Source of the DNA: Hofstenia miamia
Taxonomy: Eukaryota > Xenacoelomorpha > Acoela
Direction of reading: 5' to 3'
Assembly: GCA_004352715.1 (NCBI GenBank)
Contig: SCFE01000009.1
Span: 2,182,557-2,246,556 of the forward strand
Length of the DNA stretch: 64,000 bases
The position numbers were made by a program, and so were the translations under genes. This document shows positions 31,345 through 42,805 of this stretch, piece by piece (the stretch's first letter is position 1; every line of letters begins with the position of its first letter). The notes beneath the pieces were generated by a model. That model worked only from the letters and a program-made list of their open reading frames with translations. It was not told where the DNA came from and did no database searches.

Positions 31345-31848
31345 CATACTTTTCTTTTAGACTCGTAAATGCAAATGAATTAGAAACCATAAGAGTCAAA
31401 AGCATATTGCAAAAAATCTTTGGTACAAGACTATAAACTAAAAACTATTTACAAAATAATAGTAGCATATAGATATATAATTGTGTGGTGTGTGTTTGTT
31501 GGGGATTTGTGTGTGTGTGTGTGTACATTATCTAGAATCATACGAAATTTTCGAAGGAGTGGAGTATATTATTGTCATTAAGTATGCATTTTCTGTGAAA
31601 GAGGAATGTTCGCACTTTTTTTCTAAATTTTTTGTAGTTAATTTCCATTTTACTTTCATAGTCTAAGTTATTCCAAATTTTAGTTGCCATGTGGTGAAAA
31701 CTATTTGAATGTTTATCTAAGCATAAAAATTTTTGAGAACGTTCATTTAACTTAATATATTGTTTTAACAATGAAAGAGAAGGTGTACCAGATTTGCACT
31801 TAAATAATATTGATACCATATGCATTTGAATTCTGTAATAAGGAGCTA
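31345..31848 (-). pseudogene. Non-LTR retrotransposon 3' fragment
   Basis: Nearly identical to 22890-23393, ending in the APYYRIQMHMVSIL tail where 13 Ns begin. It holds only the C-terminal tail and 3' UTR, with a (GT)n stretch near 31510. Confidence 0.8.
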
Positions 31849-31861
31849 NNNNNNNNNNNNN
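31849..31861. other. Assembly gap (13 N)
   Basis: It joins the retrotransposon tail to an unrelated coding-like segment. Confidence 0.95.
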
Positions 31862-31884
31862 CACTTATGCGCATGAACTTAAAA

Positions 31885-32211
31885 TTATTCATTCCATTCC
31901 ATGCCTTTGGATATTTCTGTAGTCTGATCTCTAAGCTTCTTTTCAAGAGCAATAGCCTGATCTTTCATTTTCTGTTCCAAAGATTCAACACATGTGTCAA
32001 GAGCAGATTTCAATGTGGTTTCAATCTGATTGGTTGCATCTTCCGTTTGGATAGGGTTAGTCGACGATAACAGTATGGTGTTTCTAGAATAAATAATATT
32101 TGAAATAACAACTTCCTTAATTCCAATGGTTGCACAGTCATTGCAGAACAAAATTTCATTAGTACTGACTGAATGCAATTCCTTTAGAGTATTTTTAGTA
32201 AAGCGGTACAC
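31885..32211 (-). CDS. Exon-like segment, Cys-pair and coiled coil (unrecognised)
   Basis: A minus-strand frame follows a good acceptor, TTTTTACATTGGCACAATAG. It reads VYRFTKNTLKELHSVSTNEI, then LFCNDCATIG (a Cys-x-x-Cys pair) and a probable coiled coil (ESLEQKMKDQAIALEKKLRD) before a stop. The C-terminal half of a PHD finger followed by a coiled coil, as in some non-LTR ORF1 proteins, would look like this, but the first half is missing. The first 150 bp and the preceding intron-like DNA are tandemly duplicated at 32343-32620. It could be the last exon of a host gene or an ORF1 remnant; the 13-N gap lies just downstream. Confidence 0.4.
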   Translation of the reverse strand: MYRFTKNTLKELHSVSTNEILFCNDCATIGIKEVVISNIIYSRNTILLSSTNPIQTEDATNQIETTLKSALDTCVESLEQKMKDQAIALEKKLRDQTTEISKGMEWNE

Positions 32212-32342
32212 CTATTGTGCCAATGTAAAAAATACCACATGAGAAACAGCAAAACACAATATCTGTAGTTATTTTAATATACATGTATATTAAGCAAACA
32301 CTATATATCTATAATGTATCATATACTTTGTAACAAATAGAC

Positions 32343-32488
32343 GATAATGGTATGGTGTTTCTAGAATTAATAATATTTGAAATAACAACTTCCTTAATTC
32401 CAATGGTTGCACAGTCATTGCAGAACAAAATTTCATTAGTACTGACTGCATGCAATTCCTTCAGAGTATTTTTAGTAAAGCGGTACAC
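32343..32488 (-). pseudogene. Tandem partial copy of the exon-like segment
   Basis: It repeats 32066-32211 with a few changes, together with the same acceptor and intron-like DNA (about 286 bp per unit). It breaks off after the coding part homologous to TTATCGTC. Confidence 0.6.
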
Positions 32489-32615
32489 CTATTGTGCCAA
32501 TGTAAAAAATACCACATGAGAAACAGCAAATACATTATCTGTAGGTATTATAATATATATGAAGCAAACACTATATATATCTATAATGTATCATATATTT
32601 TGTAACAAATAGCAA

Positions 32616-32879
32616 TCAATAGTTACTATCAATATCTAGTATAACCTCTTCTTGTCTATATAGAAGGTCAACATGTGGTGGAATACTTTCTTCCAGTGTT
32701 GAGCAATAATCCTGTAACTCAACATCAGTCGGCTATATATCCCAAGTTTTGCCGAGCATTATTACTTGTTTCATGATGGTGTACTGTGCACACGTTGATT
32801 CAACACACTCTACACATTTCGATGGGGATGATATTAGGGCTGTATGTTGTCCATGGGAAAATGTAAATTTCTTGTTTTC
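32616..32879 (-). pseudogene. Coding-like segment with one in-frame stop (unrecognised)
   Basis: The minus-strand reading gives FTFSHGQHTALISSPSKCVE, CVESTCAQYTIMKQVIMLGK, a TAG stop after TWDI, then LQDYCSTLEESIPPHVDLLY and QEEVILDIDSNY. Its protein-like composition and the same orientation as the neighbouring exon-like pieces suggest one decayed or multi-exon locus. GTAACT near its end could be a splice donor. No family is recognised. Confidence 0.35.
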
Positions 32880-32989
32880 TTAGCATGCTTCCCATAAAAA
32901 GTTCATCATTCACTTGTCTCTCACATGTTTCTCAAGAGTTTATTTTCTTCAAATGTGCCTTTCTAATGGTGGCCGGCGTAATTTGCCTC

Positions 32990-32991
<2 letters not shown>

Positions 32992-33053
<62 letters not shown>

Positions 33054-34082
33054 NNNNNNNNNNNNNNNNNNNNNNNNNNNNNNNNNNNNNNNNNNNNNNN
33101 NNNNNNNNNNNNNNNNNNNNNNNNNNNNNNNNNNNNNNNNNNNNNNNNNNNNNNNNNNNNNNNNNNNNNNNNNNNNNNNNNNNNNNNNNNNNNNNNNNNN
33201 NNNNNNNNNNNNNNNNNNNNNNNNNNNNNNNNNNNNNNNNNNNNNNNNNNNNNNNNNNNNNNNNNNNNNNNNNNNNNNNNNNNNNNNNNNNNNNNNNNNN
33301 NNNNNNNNNNNNNNNNNNNNNNNNNNNNNNNNNNNNNNNNNNNNNNNNNNNNNNNNNNNNNNNNNNNNNNNNNNNNNNNNNNNNNNNNNNNNNNNNNNNN
33401 NNNNNNNNNNNNNNNNNNNNNNNNNNNNNNNNNNNNNNNNNNNNNNNNNNNNNNNNNNNNNNNNNNNNNNNNNNNNNNNNNNNNNNNNNNNNNNNNNNNN
33501 NNNNNNNNNNNNNNNNNNNNNNNNNNNNNNNNNNNNNNNNNNNNNNNNNNNNNNNNNNNNNNNNNNNNNNNNNNNNNNNNNNNNNNNNNNNNNNNNNNNN
33601 NNNNNNNNNNNNNNNNNNNNNNNNNNNNNNNNNNNNNNNNNNNNNNNNNNNNNNNNNNNNNNNNNNNNNNNNNNNNNNNNNNNNNNNNNNNNNNNNNNNN
33701 NNNNNNNNNNNNNNNNNNNNNNNNNNNNNNNNNNNNNNNNNNNNNNNNNNNNNNNNNNNNNNNNNNNNNNNNNNNNNNNNNNNNNNNNNNNNNNNNNNNN
33801 NNNNNNNNNNNNNNNNNNNNNNNNNNNNNNNNNNNNNNNNNNNNNNNNNNNNNNNNNNNNNNNNNNNNNNNNNNNNNNNNNNNNNNNNNNNNNNNNNNNN
33901 NNNNNNNNNNNNNNNNNNNNNNNNNNNNNNNNNNNNNNNNNNNNNNNNNNNNNNNNNNNNNNNNNNNNNNNNNNNNNNNNNNNNNNNNNNNNNNNNNNNN
34001 NNNNNNNNNNNNNNNNNNNNNNNNNNNNNNNNNNNNNNNNNNNNNNNNNNNNNATATATATATATATATATATATACATATA
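32992..34082. other. (TA)n tract split by a 1,000-N gap
   Basis: Ns run from 33054 to 34053, with (TA)n on both sides. Any open frame across it is an artefact. Confidence 0.95.
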
Positions 34083-34189
34083 AATGGATTTATCCCTGAT
34101 CAAGACTTAATTACTATTAATCATTCATATAGAACACAAATGAATAAAATTTAACAAATTTTAAGCAGTCAACTTTACCAGAAAATATT

Positions 34190-34620
34190 AGGGGTGGATT
34201 AGGACACTGTCCCAGTGCTACCAAATCAAGATGTCCCACTGTGCCCCAACAGTAATATTCTATAATAACCAATTACACATGCTTAACTATGGAAATTTTA
34301 TTATATAAAATATATTAAATAATAATAACATACCTGTTAGTATTTTATGTAGAATTAATTCAAAAGTTTGTTATTTAAAGTAAATTACTAGGAGAAAAAC
34401 TTTTTGATGTAAAAAAATTACTATTAGAGTAAAAAAACAGATAATTTGAATTGTATGTCAAACTTCTGAGGCAATTTCTTTTTAAACTAACACAGTTTAT
34501 TGAGATAATGCATACAAACACACTTATGATGTCACTGACAAGATGTTGCCAATTAGCTTTAAAAAAAGTAAATGTCCCACAGTACCCCATGTTCCAGTGC
34601 ACCCCACTTTCCCCTACTTA
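34190..34620. repeat. Possible non-autonomous element with TAGGGG ends
   Basis: The left end TAGGGGTGGATTAGGACA and the reverse complement of the right end TAGGGGAAAGTGGGGTGCAC share their first bases, and ATGTCCCAC(T/A)GT(G/A)CCCC occurs near both ends in the same orientation. No target duplication was found. Confidence 0.3.
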
Positions 34621-36635
34621 AGTGAGAGTTGCTTTATCACCACAATAATTGCTCACATGTACATTTGTATAAATATGAGCAACAATGTAGCAATTGTTCA
34701 ATAAAGTTTATCTCACCTAATTGCCTTTGCTTTTTTTTACAGTTATTCTTAATTTTTGCATGATGTTGATAATAACAATAGAGTAAGTTTTTTATTACAA
34801 TTTGGGAGTCACTCTTCTGGTACTGATTCAACAAGTAGCTTTCAGTCAGCAAGCAGCCCAAATTGTGGACCACATTAGGATAGGTGTAAAGCTATGTGTA
34901 GATATAATAAACCAATTCATTTGAATGCAACATGAACATGCACTGATAATTTATTACACTGTGATGATAATATACTGTGGGTTAATATGAATTCATGGTA
35001 ATTACATGTTATTATTTTGTGAGCTGAGAGAAAAGAAAACAACTGAGATGTTTATTGTGTATTGAGCTAGATAATAAATTATGAGACAAATAGGGTAGCA
35101 CCATTCAATCAAGTTACAAACTTTTCTCTCTTTGGATAGCACTTTGGCTGAAAGCCAAACAGTTACTAGTTACATAGATGAATTACCAATGTTTTTCTAT
35201 ATGTGAATTATTGCTAGAATTTGGGCTGCTACAATATGGTCACTTTTGCAACCTTCTGCCATGACAATGAGTTCTCTAGTGCTGGTATAGTTCCCAGCCC
35301 CAGATTCTACACCATGGCTGTACATTAACTATTTTGCAAATTGATTAAACCATGTTAATGCTAAGCTTATTAAACATTCTAAACCCTCTTGAATTTTGTG
35401 TCTATCAGAGGAATGATAATAAGTTCAAGTGTTTCTTAGTGTGATATAATAATGAAAACAGCCTTGTGTGGTAGTTTAAAATTATGATGAATTGATTTAG
35501 TGAATAATTTTATTAAATCTATTTTTATATTTGAGTTGAGCTTTGACATTTATTGTTTGCCAAAAAAGAGATAAAAATGCTAGCAACTTGTATAACTTAG
35601 CTTACATTGTCACCGGGCAACTGCAATTGAGTCATTATTATACAATGTGTAAGGGCATTCAATTTACATTAATCAACAGTGGCAACTGCTAAACATAAAC
35701 ATGTTTTTGTGCTGTAGTATAAATTATTGTAGATGTAAGAAACATTGATAAAATCAGCTAGTTTACTTGGATTTATTTTGGACTCTATTTATTTGTGGTT
35801 TATCTTTAATTGAAATGGACAGTTCAAGTTATTTTGTGCACTGGTGGTATTGCAATTCCAAGGGATACAAGCTTATAGTGTCTTTGCAGGTGATGCCACT
35901 CTGCAATTAAGGTATGACTGGGAATAGTTTAGCATTCCTATTGATTCATGTTAGCATTGGGCGTATTTATTTAATGGCTATCCCCTATTTTTGATGCAAA
36001 TACGTGAGGGGAGACCTAAGACTGGTATTTGAGTATTATTGTATTATATTAATTAATTATTAATTCATTGTAATGATCAGTTAACATCAGATATAGATCA
36101 GTACAGATTTATTATTACCTTTCTACATGTGGAGATGATATGTAGACTTTTTGCATATGCATATAAAGAATGCTAGTAAATTTTGTCAGTTAGCACAATT
36201 GCAAAACATTGATAGCACATTATACACAAACAGCTCTACTGTACCTGAGTACACCACTGACCTGAGGGAAAGGAAATTTAAACAGAACATGAAGAAGCAG
36301 GTTAGTCTGATGGCCAGTGGAAGCTGAATGCTCTCTATCATCTTGGAATACAGTTAAAGTTTACTAATATGACAAAGTTATTTATCTCTCAACATCATAA
36401 TGATTGTAGATTTAAATAATTTAGTAATTCATTTTAGTAATATGCTTGGTGATAATTAAGTTCAATGAGCTACACTACCCAGTGGGTCTTGCAACAATAA
36501 GTGAACCTATTGGAATTAAGTAAGGATCAATTTAGTTTACATTTAATGGCAACTATGAAAGAAATGCCAACATCTTTCCAAATAATTGGAATTAATTATA
36601 ATGTTGCAATGAAGATGGATTTCTTTCACACTAAC
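34621..36635. other. Unassigned stretch
   Basis: No gene or element is recognised. The short frames lack any family resemblance. Confidence 0.45.
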
Positions 36636-36852
36636 TAAACTCTGTCCTAGTTAATAAGTAAATATTTAAATCAATAATTGGGGTTTTATTATAGTGTAAA
36701 TACAATGGTTTTGGCTTGAATTAGATATTTTAGGATCTTGTGCATATTATAAAAAAAATGAAAATCAAAACTTGAAAATATACTCATGTTTATATCATAC
36801 TACCTCATTTTCCTAAAAAAACTGGTTTACTTATTAACTGGGACAGAGTTTA
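36636..36852. mobile_element. 217-bp MITE-like inverted repeat
   Basis: TAAACTCTGTCCTAGTTAAT at the left is mirrored by ATTAACTGGGACAGAGTTTA at the right, one mismatch in about 26 bp. The interior is not coding. The superfamily is not assignable. Confidence 0.6.
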
Positions 36853-39800
36853 ATATATTCTGAATTAATTTCATCCCTTAGCTAAATTCTCAGTACAATC
36901 AATAGTTGTTGTGGAATTGGAAAGACCTGTAGTGCCAAGAAAAGTAACATTCTTTGTAATGCTAGAAGAATCTCAGAAAAGTGAAAAGTTTTATCAAACT
37001 GGGAAATTTTTTCTGTCATCTAAGAAGAGTAATACCACTCATTGAAATAAAAATCTACTCTAAATTCAAATTGTTTATGTTGCTAGTATTTTGAAAAGAA
37101 ATCAAAGATGGTAAATAACAAATCAAAAAAAAATAATTAATCATCTACATTAGAGGAACCTGTTAAATACTCCTTAATAAGCACAAGCAGGCCTGCAGCA
37201 CAATTTTAGTTGAAAAAGTCAGTTTTTTTCAGCAGCCTCCCCTAATTTACAAACAAGCCTCAAGCTTAATCAATGACAATGAGAAGAACAAAATACTTAG
37301 TTCAATAGACAATTAAATGTTTGAACATGATCAATTCCAGGATAGAATTCAGTAACTTGAGTTAAGGCATGACAATGATACACAAATGCAAGCACAAAAC
37401 AAAATTGAACTAGACGCAATCATGTGTTTGGAACAGAAAGCCAAGAAGAAGAAATCAACTATAATTGAAATAGAACAGGACCTGGAGGTGTTACTCAAGA
37501 GTAACAGAGAATTGATTCAACAGAAAGACTTAAATATCACAAAGGAAAATAGCAGATCTGAGTGATCAAAGAAAACAAGATGAGTTAATAGATAAAATTT
37601 GCAAGGCAGTTTCCAAAAAATTAAAACTATTTGAGAAAGATAATAAACCAAACAAACCAAGATATACAGAATCAATATTAAACAAAAGAAAAGGGAGATG
37701 CAACATCTTTCAGAGCTGTGTTAACAAAGCATAGTGGAAAAACATATTTATATTCCTCAATATTTAAAGAATGTTTATCAATTTTTAGTTCACCATGAAA
37801 GAGCAGGGAGCAACACAGGAAACAGTGGCAGCACTGTACTTAAAAGGAACTCCTTGTTGACACACACTATTGTTAGACAATGAAGTTAATCAAGATTAAA
37901 AACTTTTATTAGGATACTATAAATACTTCTATAAAACTAACAGCTTTGAAATTTAATAAAAGATATTGCAAAATAAGCTTCAACTGAATAAATCAAAGAG
38001 ATACATGCAACAGGTGGTAAAACTATTAAAACTGAGTACAAGACATAACTCTTTTAATAAATACAATTTATTTTCTCATATCTACAAAAAAATGTGAGAA
38101 GAATTGAGACAGAAGTTCAACCTAGAAGCAAATGCAGAAGAATCTTTGGAAAGACTAATGTGACATTACCCTCAATATGTCTAGAGAAATAATTATTTTT
38201 AAAAATGATTTCTATTCTAAGTTTAATTGTTACAAAGGAAATCAATATTTTAAACTTTTTGACACAGAGACAAGGACAAAATAATTTAGTTCTCTCACAG
38301 CAGAAATTCAAATGTACAAGCTATTTGTTTGCCAAGAACCAAACTACAAAACAAGCTACTTATGTTTGAAATATGAAAAGGGAAAACCTGATTCATGAAC
38401 TTTGAAAAGCACCAAAACTTGTGGATGCAGACATGTGAAAAAAACCAAGTAAGAAAAAGTACTGAACAGCCAGTTGATAGAAAAGTCTTAATTTACTAAT
38501 TTTAATTAAGTAAACTCTAAACCTTTTTCCACTTGAAATAAATTAATTTAATTTTAGTATTTTTACAACTTTCTTATTTGGTGTTTGCTTGTTTTCTAAG
38601 TTAACAATCAGTTTGTACTTATTTATCTTATTACTGTATTTTACTCATTTACCTTTTTGAGTGCACCAGTTTACTTGATAGTGTCTTTGTGCTTAGATAT
38701 ACAATTTAGAATCAATTTTATTTACTCTATCTATTTTTATATTGCTAATTTAATTATGATAGACACAAGCTTAAATAGTATAGATGTTTGGGATTTGTAA
38801 TATTTTACCAGATTCCCAACCTTATAATTGATGTTGCAGACAATGATAATCATTTGTTCTAGGTTATATTGTTAGGAGTTCTTATTTGCTTGCACTGTCA
38901 TTCCTTGTTGGATAAAAAGAAATTAGCAAGAATATCTTCAAAACTAATCAAAACTATTTATATATAAAAGTAGTCATTCCTTGTGAATTGCCAGTTGTGA
39001 ATATGGTCTAAACCAAATGAAGAAATAAATGATTGTATCATTGATCTTAATTATTAAATGGTTACTACTAAAGCAGTTAGAATTCACAGTTTGGTTGCTT
39101 GTTAAGCATTTAGGAATTTCTTGCTAAAAACTGTCATTTTAATAAACAAGTAACTCAAAGTGTTTACTTAACTTTTTAAATAATTTTTCTAGTAAAATAG
39201 TAAATACTCATTGTTTAAGTGTAAGAATAAATTCTTAAATAAGCCAGCATATCTGGTCAAGAGATTATATCAAAAACTTTGTTAGCTTTTCTGAACAAAT
39301 TACATTAACATTAACTCCACTAAGGTTAGGCTATAGTGAAGCAATCTAATTTATAAACTCTCATTATTATAAAGATAACAAAATTAAGTCATCCATTCAT
39401 AACTGACAAACACACTTTTAAGTAAAGCATAATAACATATAGTTCAAGAATAATATAGTAAATAGAATTAGAGCTAACACTAAGATGAGGCTACAAATAA
39501 TACACCTCAACCTGCACAAGCCCATGATGGGGTTCTCACTTTGTTTGAATTTCATCTTCTCATAATCATTGAAAACAAGAGATGAAATATAAATAGAGTA
39601 GTTTTTATATGAGAAATAGACAAATCTAGAGCTGAGCCAGATTTTTCCTAATGTTAACAAATGCCCTGTAATTGTGAAGTTCAAGTAATGACTCTGTTAT
39701 TGACTGTCATTGTAAATGTGTAACAGGACATGACTCTATCTGACAGCCCATGCACAATACCATTACACTAGTTTCAGATTCATTCTCAATAGGAATGAAA

Positions 39801-40101
39801 ATAGACAATAATAATAATAATATTAGAGAAAAAGCAGCAACAAAAACTCAGCAGATGATAACACACAATTATCACTATAAGAAAGAATTAGTAGACCAAA
39901 AACTGAATGCAAAACATTAATAATACCACTCATATAATTAAAAACTGAAAAGGGGACTATTAAAAAGTTAAGAGAAAATGAGATATGATGTCACACATGC
40001 AGAAGAACATGTATTTGTAGTCACTTTGCTTATTTTACATGTACAAAATGTTTTGTATAAATAGCATAATCGAAATTTATAATTTTATACACTTTTGCGA
40101 T
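36853..40101. other. Unassigned stretch with weak decayed coding signals
   Basis: Around 37540-37720 a plus-strand frame gives charged runs such as DQRKQDELIDKICKAVSKKL, and a minus-strand frame at 39418-39684 ends in one hydrophobic segment. None can be assigned, and composition bias could explain both. Confidence 0.35.
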
Positions 40102-40894
40102 ATGCCAATTGTTAGTCTACTTTCAAAGAACTATCGAGGCAATAACTCAATACATAGTTTTACTACGCATTTTGAAAGACCAATCTATAATGCTTCGCAT
40201 GTGGCTTTGCTAAATATCACATTTCCCATAGGATTCAATAATATACAAGATCAATCGTGGAGTTTTATCGACGCAAATGGAAATAAACGTGGTATTTATG
40301 TGAAGGGCGTCCATGTGAAAAAGATAGATGTGTTTAGCTTTGTTAACCAAGTCTTAACGAAAATTGAATTGACGGTTGTTAAATCTGATACAAATAACGA
40401 AAAAAGTTTTGAAAAACTATTTAGTACTTTTTCACAAAATTTGCCATTGATTACAACAGTACCGAAATTGGATTTTGAAATCACTAGTGGAAGAGTAGTC
40501 ATAAAAAATGAAACGCTGTATGAATTTGAATTAAATCAGGTAGGTGAAATTTTGGGTTTTGATCGCCAATGGTTTGAACACTGCTAAATATAGATTTGAT
40601 ATTTTAAATGGACTGCATAATATTTTAATTTATTCTGATATAGTCACTTGTCAACATTATCAGAGTGGTACCATCCCGTTATTGGATCAAATACCCTTTT
40701 TCACAGTATATAGTGTAAATGATCAGCCATTCATCAACTATGAAAAGGCTCATATAATTTATAAACCAACTTCAAAGTCATTCATCGATAGAATTACAAT
40801 TAGCTTCCATACATCAGATAGTGAGTTCATTCATTTCAATGATACTACCAGTATTTATTTAACTCTTAATATCAAGGACACTGATAAAATTTAA
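40102..40894 (+). pseudogene. Polinton/Maverick-type penton (minor capsid) gene, frameshifted
   Basis: Two overlapping plus-strand frames, to 40587 and from about 40544 to 40894, together follow the layout of the Polinton/adintovirus penton protein, a minor capsid component. The first has an N-terminal strand region with FTTHFERP and ALLNITFPIGFNNI (the position of the usual ALxEIxYPxxWxNI), and later LDFEITSGR and GEILGFDR. The second has GLHNILIYSDIV, IPLLDQIP, ITISFHTSD and a C-terminal YLTLNI. A frameshift near 40560-40590 separates the halves. No other Polinton gene (polymerase, integrase, ATPase, protease, major capsid) and no long inverted repeats were recognised nearby, so it looks isolated. 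The assignment is by remembered family pattern. Confidence 0.6.
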
Positions 40895-42240
40895 GTTTAA
40901 ACATTTTTTAAAACGTAAAATAAATAAGTTATTTGTTATTTTTAAATGTTGTGTATTAATAACCAATTTACGACAATATAAATAATATCAATAATTTTTA
41001 CAAATATTTTATTCTTGAATTCAACGAGAAAAACGTGTTGAAAATATATTTACTTCATTTGTACCAGAGACAGTGATTGATAAGTCGTTTTACTTTATTA
41101 ACATTTTAATTTTGTAGCATCTTTCTTTTACATAATTTTATAAATTGGGAAAAACGTAATAATTGAGATTGTTTTCCAACTTGAGAAAAAATTCTAGTTT
41201 TATATGATTTGAAAATGTTTTAATTAATTGTGATAATTTTTAAATTGATTTGGATTTCATGTTTGGTAGATTACAATCTTTACGATTGGATACATTTTGA
41301 CATTTGAACAATAAGATATAGATAAAAAATTACGCAATGTTAACTGTCTGTTAAATACAACTTTGTACACACAGCAGCATAATGGAATTTTACATGGTTG
41401 TACTGTTTCTATAATTGGTTACATTTTGCCATTTCAACAATGGGGATATAGATAATCCACGTAATGTTGATATTATTAAAGCATGCAACTTTATACCTAG
41501 CCGGCATAATGGAATTTCACATTGATGAAAGAACTACCCTAAAAGATTTCATTTTTTTTGGTGAGGTTTTTCTATAATTAAATCTCAGATATTGTTTTGA
41601 TTCATAACGCTTTTTTGAATATTATCTCTAGTTAGTTTTACAGATATTTCTTTTAAAAACGTAATCAAATATATTTTAATCAATTGCTGCGAATTTGAAG
41701 TCCGATGTTATATTAATTATATACTTTATCATAAATAGAAACGTCGTTTGTTTGTTAATGCACATTTTTAATTGAATTTGTTTAAACTTTTAATAGTCAT
41801 GTGTTTTATACTGTGATCTATCAGCTCATTCGGCTTGTTTATTAATCATTAATTTAGATAATACCATGTGAAATTCATAATTTGCAACTACACATTGCGT
41901 ATGTTTCGTACAGCTTTCCCATCCCAACATGAAGGTTTGACGAATATTATCATTGTTCATTGAACTGTAGATGAAATTCGCTATATGAACTTTATCATTA
42001 AGTAGTGCATTTTATATTTTCTTTGTAAATAAATTTATTATTTATAAATGTTCACTTTCTCCGTATGGTGAGAGTATGCATCTGTGGAAGCATGTATTTA
42101 TATTTATTTTAAAAATTATTTATTTAATGTCTATAAAAATGTTACATTTTGAACAATAGACTGCAAACAATTCTAATCTCATGGGATTTTTGAAAATTCC
42201 TCAACCTTTATGTGTATAAAAAAATTGGTTACATTTAAAC
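40895..42240. other. Unassigned stretch
   Basis: AT-rich, with no recognised frame. The segments at about 41240-41330 and 41410-41490 are loosely alike (GGATACATTTTGACATTTGA against GGTTACATTTTGCCATTTCA), a possible old duplication. Confidence 0.4.
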
Positions 42241-42259
42241 AATATTGATTGCCAACAGA

Positions 42260-42490
42260 ACATATTCCAATGACGTCAGAGATACAGCCCCGCCAATATA
42301 CACGACCCAGCAGATGCCAAAGGTCCCCCTCGACCAATCAGAAAAAAATGGCACGAACTTCACCCCACCTCTCGACCAATCAGAAAAAAGTGGCACGAAA
42401 TGGAACCCAATTCATACTGCTTAAAGGCCAGGTAAGGAAACTTAACACACAATTGTCTGGCCCATATACAAATATATATATTAGTGAGAA
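42260..42490 (+). promoter_or_regulatory. Promoter-like block: CRE, twin CCAAT boxes, TATA
   Basis: A palindromic CRE, TGACGTCA, lies at 42271-42278. The 28-bp core CGACCAATCAGAAAAAA...TGGCACGAA occurs twice with a 42-bp period (42331 and 42373), each with a full CCAATCAGA box. The block is GC-richer than its surroundings, and a TATA-like ATATATATAT lies at about 42470. All point to the plus strand and the frame starting at 42491. Confidence 0.45.
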
Positions 42491-42766
42491 ATGAGTATAA
42501 ATTTAACACTTTCAAATTTGAAAAGAGTGATTAGTGATATAGAAAACATAATGTTAAATATAAATACTGAATTTGAAGTAACAAGAAATGTAGTGGACTT
42601 GTATTTTATAATGAATGATATTGACAGCATTTCTGAGGCGGATTTTGATGAAAACATATCACATGATATAAATGAAAATGAAATTGAGAAGATGGTTATG
42701 CCAAATAGAGAGTCTGTAGAAATAAAAAATGATATGAACCAGAGATATTTGATATTAATACTCTAA
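42491..42766 (+). CDS. Unrecognised 91-aa frame below the promoter-like block
   Basis: It starts MSINLTLSNLKRVISDIENI and continues with acidic helices (DIDSISEADFDENISHDINE). A shift of frame near its end extends coding-like sequence (EPEIFDINTLTEFMFKSGKI) to a stop at about 42805, so the annotated end may result from a frameshift. There are no membrane segments or known motifs. Position directly behind CRE/CCAAT/TATA motifs favours a transcribed gene or the first part of a decayed element. A Gag-like protein is possible but unsupported. Confidence 0.35.
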   Translation: MSINLTLSNLKRVISDIENIMLNINTEFEVTRNVVDLYFIMNDIDSISEADFDENISHDINENEIEKMVMPNRESVEIKNDMNQRYLILIL

Positions 42767-42805
42767 CTGAATTTATGTTTAAAAGTGGAAAAATAGTTAC
42801 CTAAG

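Larger units (their letters stand above)
30280..31848 (+). repeat. Segmental duplicate of 21826-23393
   Basis: It includes the HMG upstream block, gene, 3' flank and the 3' part of the minus-strand retrotransposon, nearly collinear and highly similar. Because the retrotransposon is inside both, that insertion preceded this duplication. Confidence 0.85.

Noticed and set aside
34190-34620. Polinton terminal repeat for the penton at 40 kb
   Set aside because: The TAGGGG ends face each other within 430 bp and no partner was found beyond the penton, so a small independent repeat is more likely.
39418-39684. 88-aa minus-strand frame with a hydrophobic C-terminus
   Set aside because: T-rich DNA readily gives such segments. 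No start context, splice sites or homology support it.
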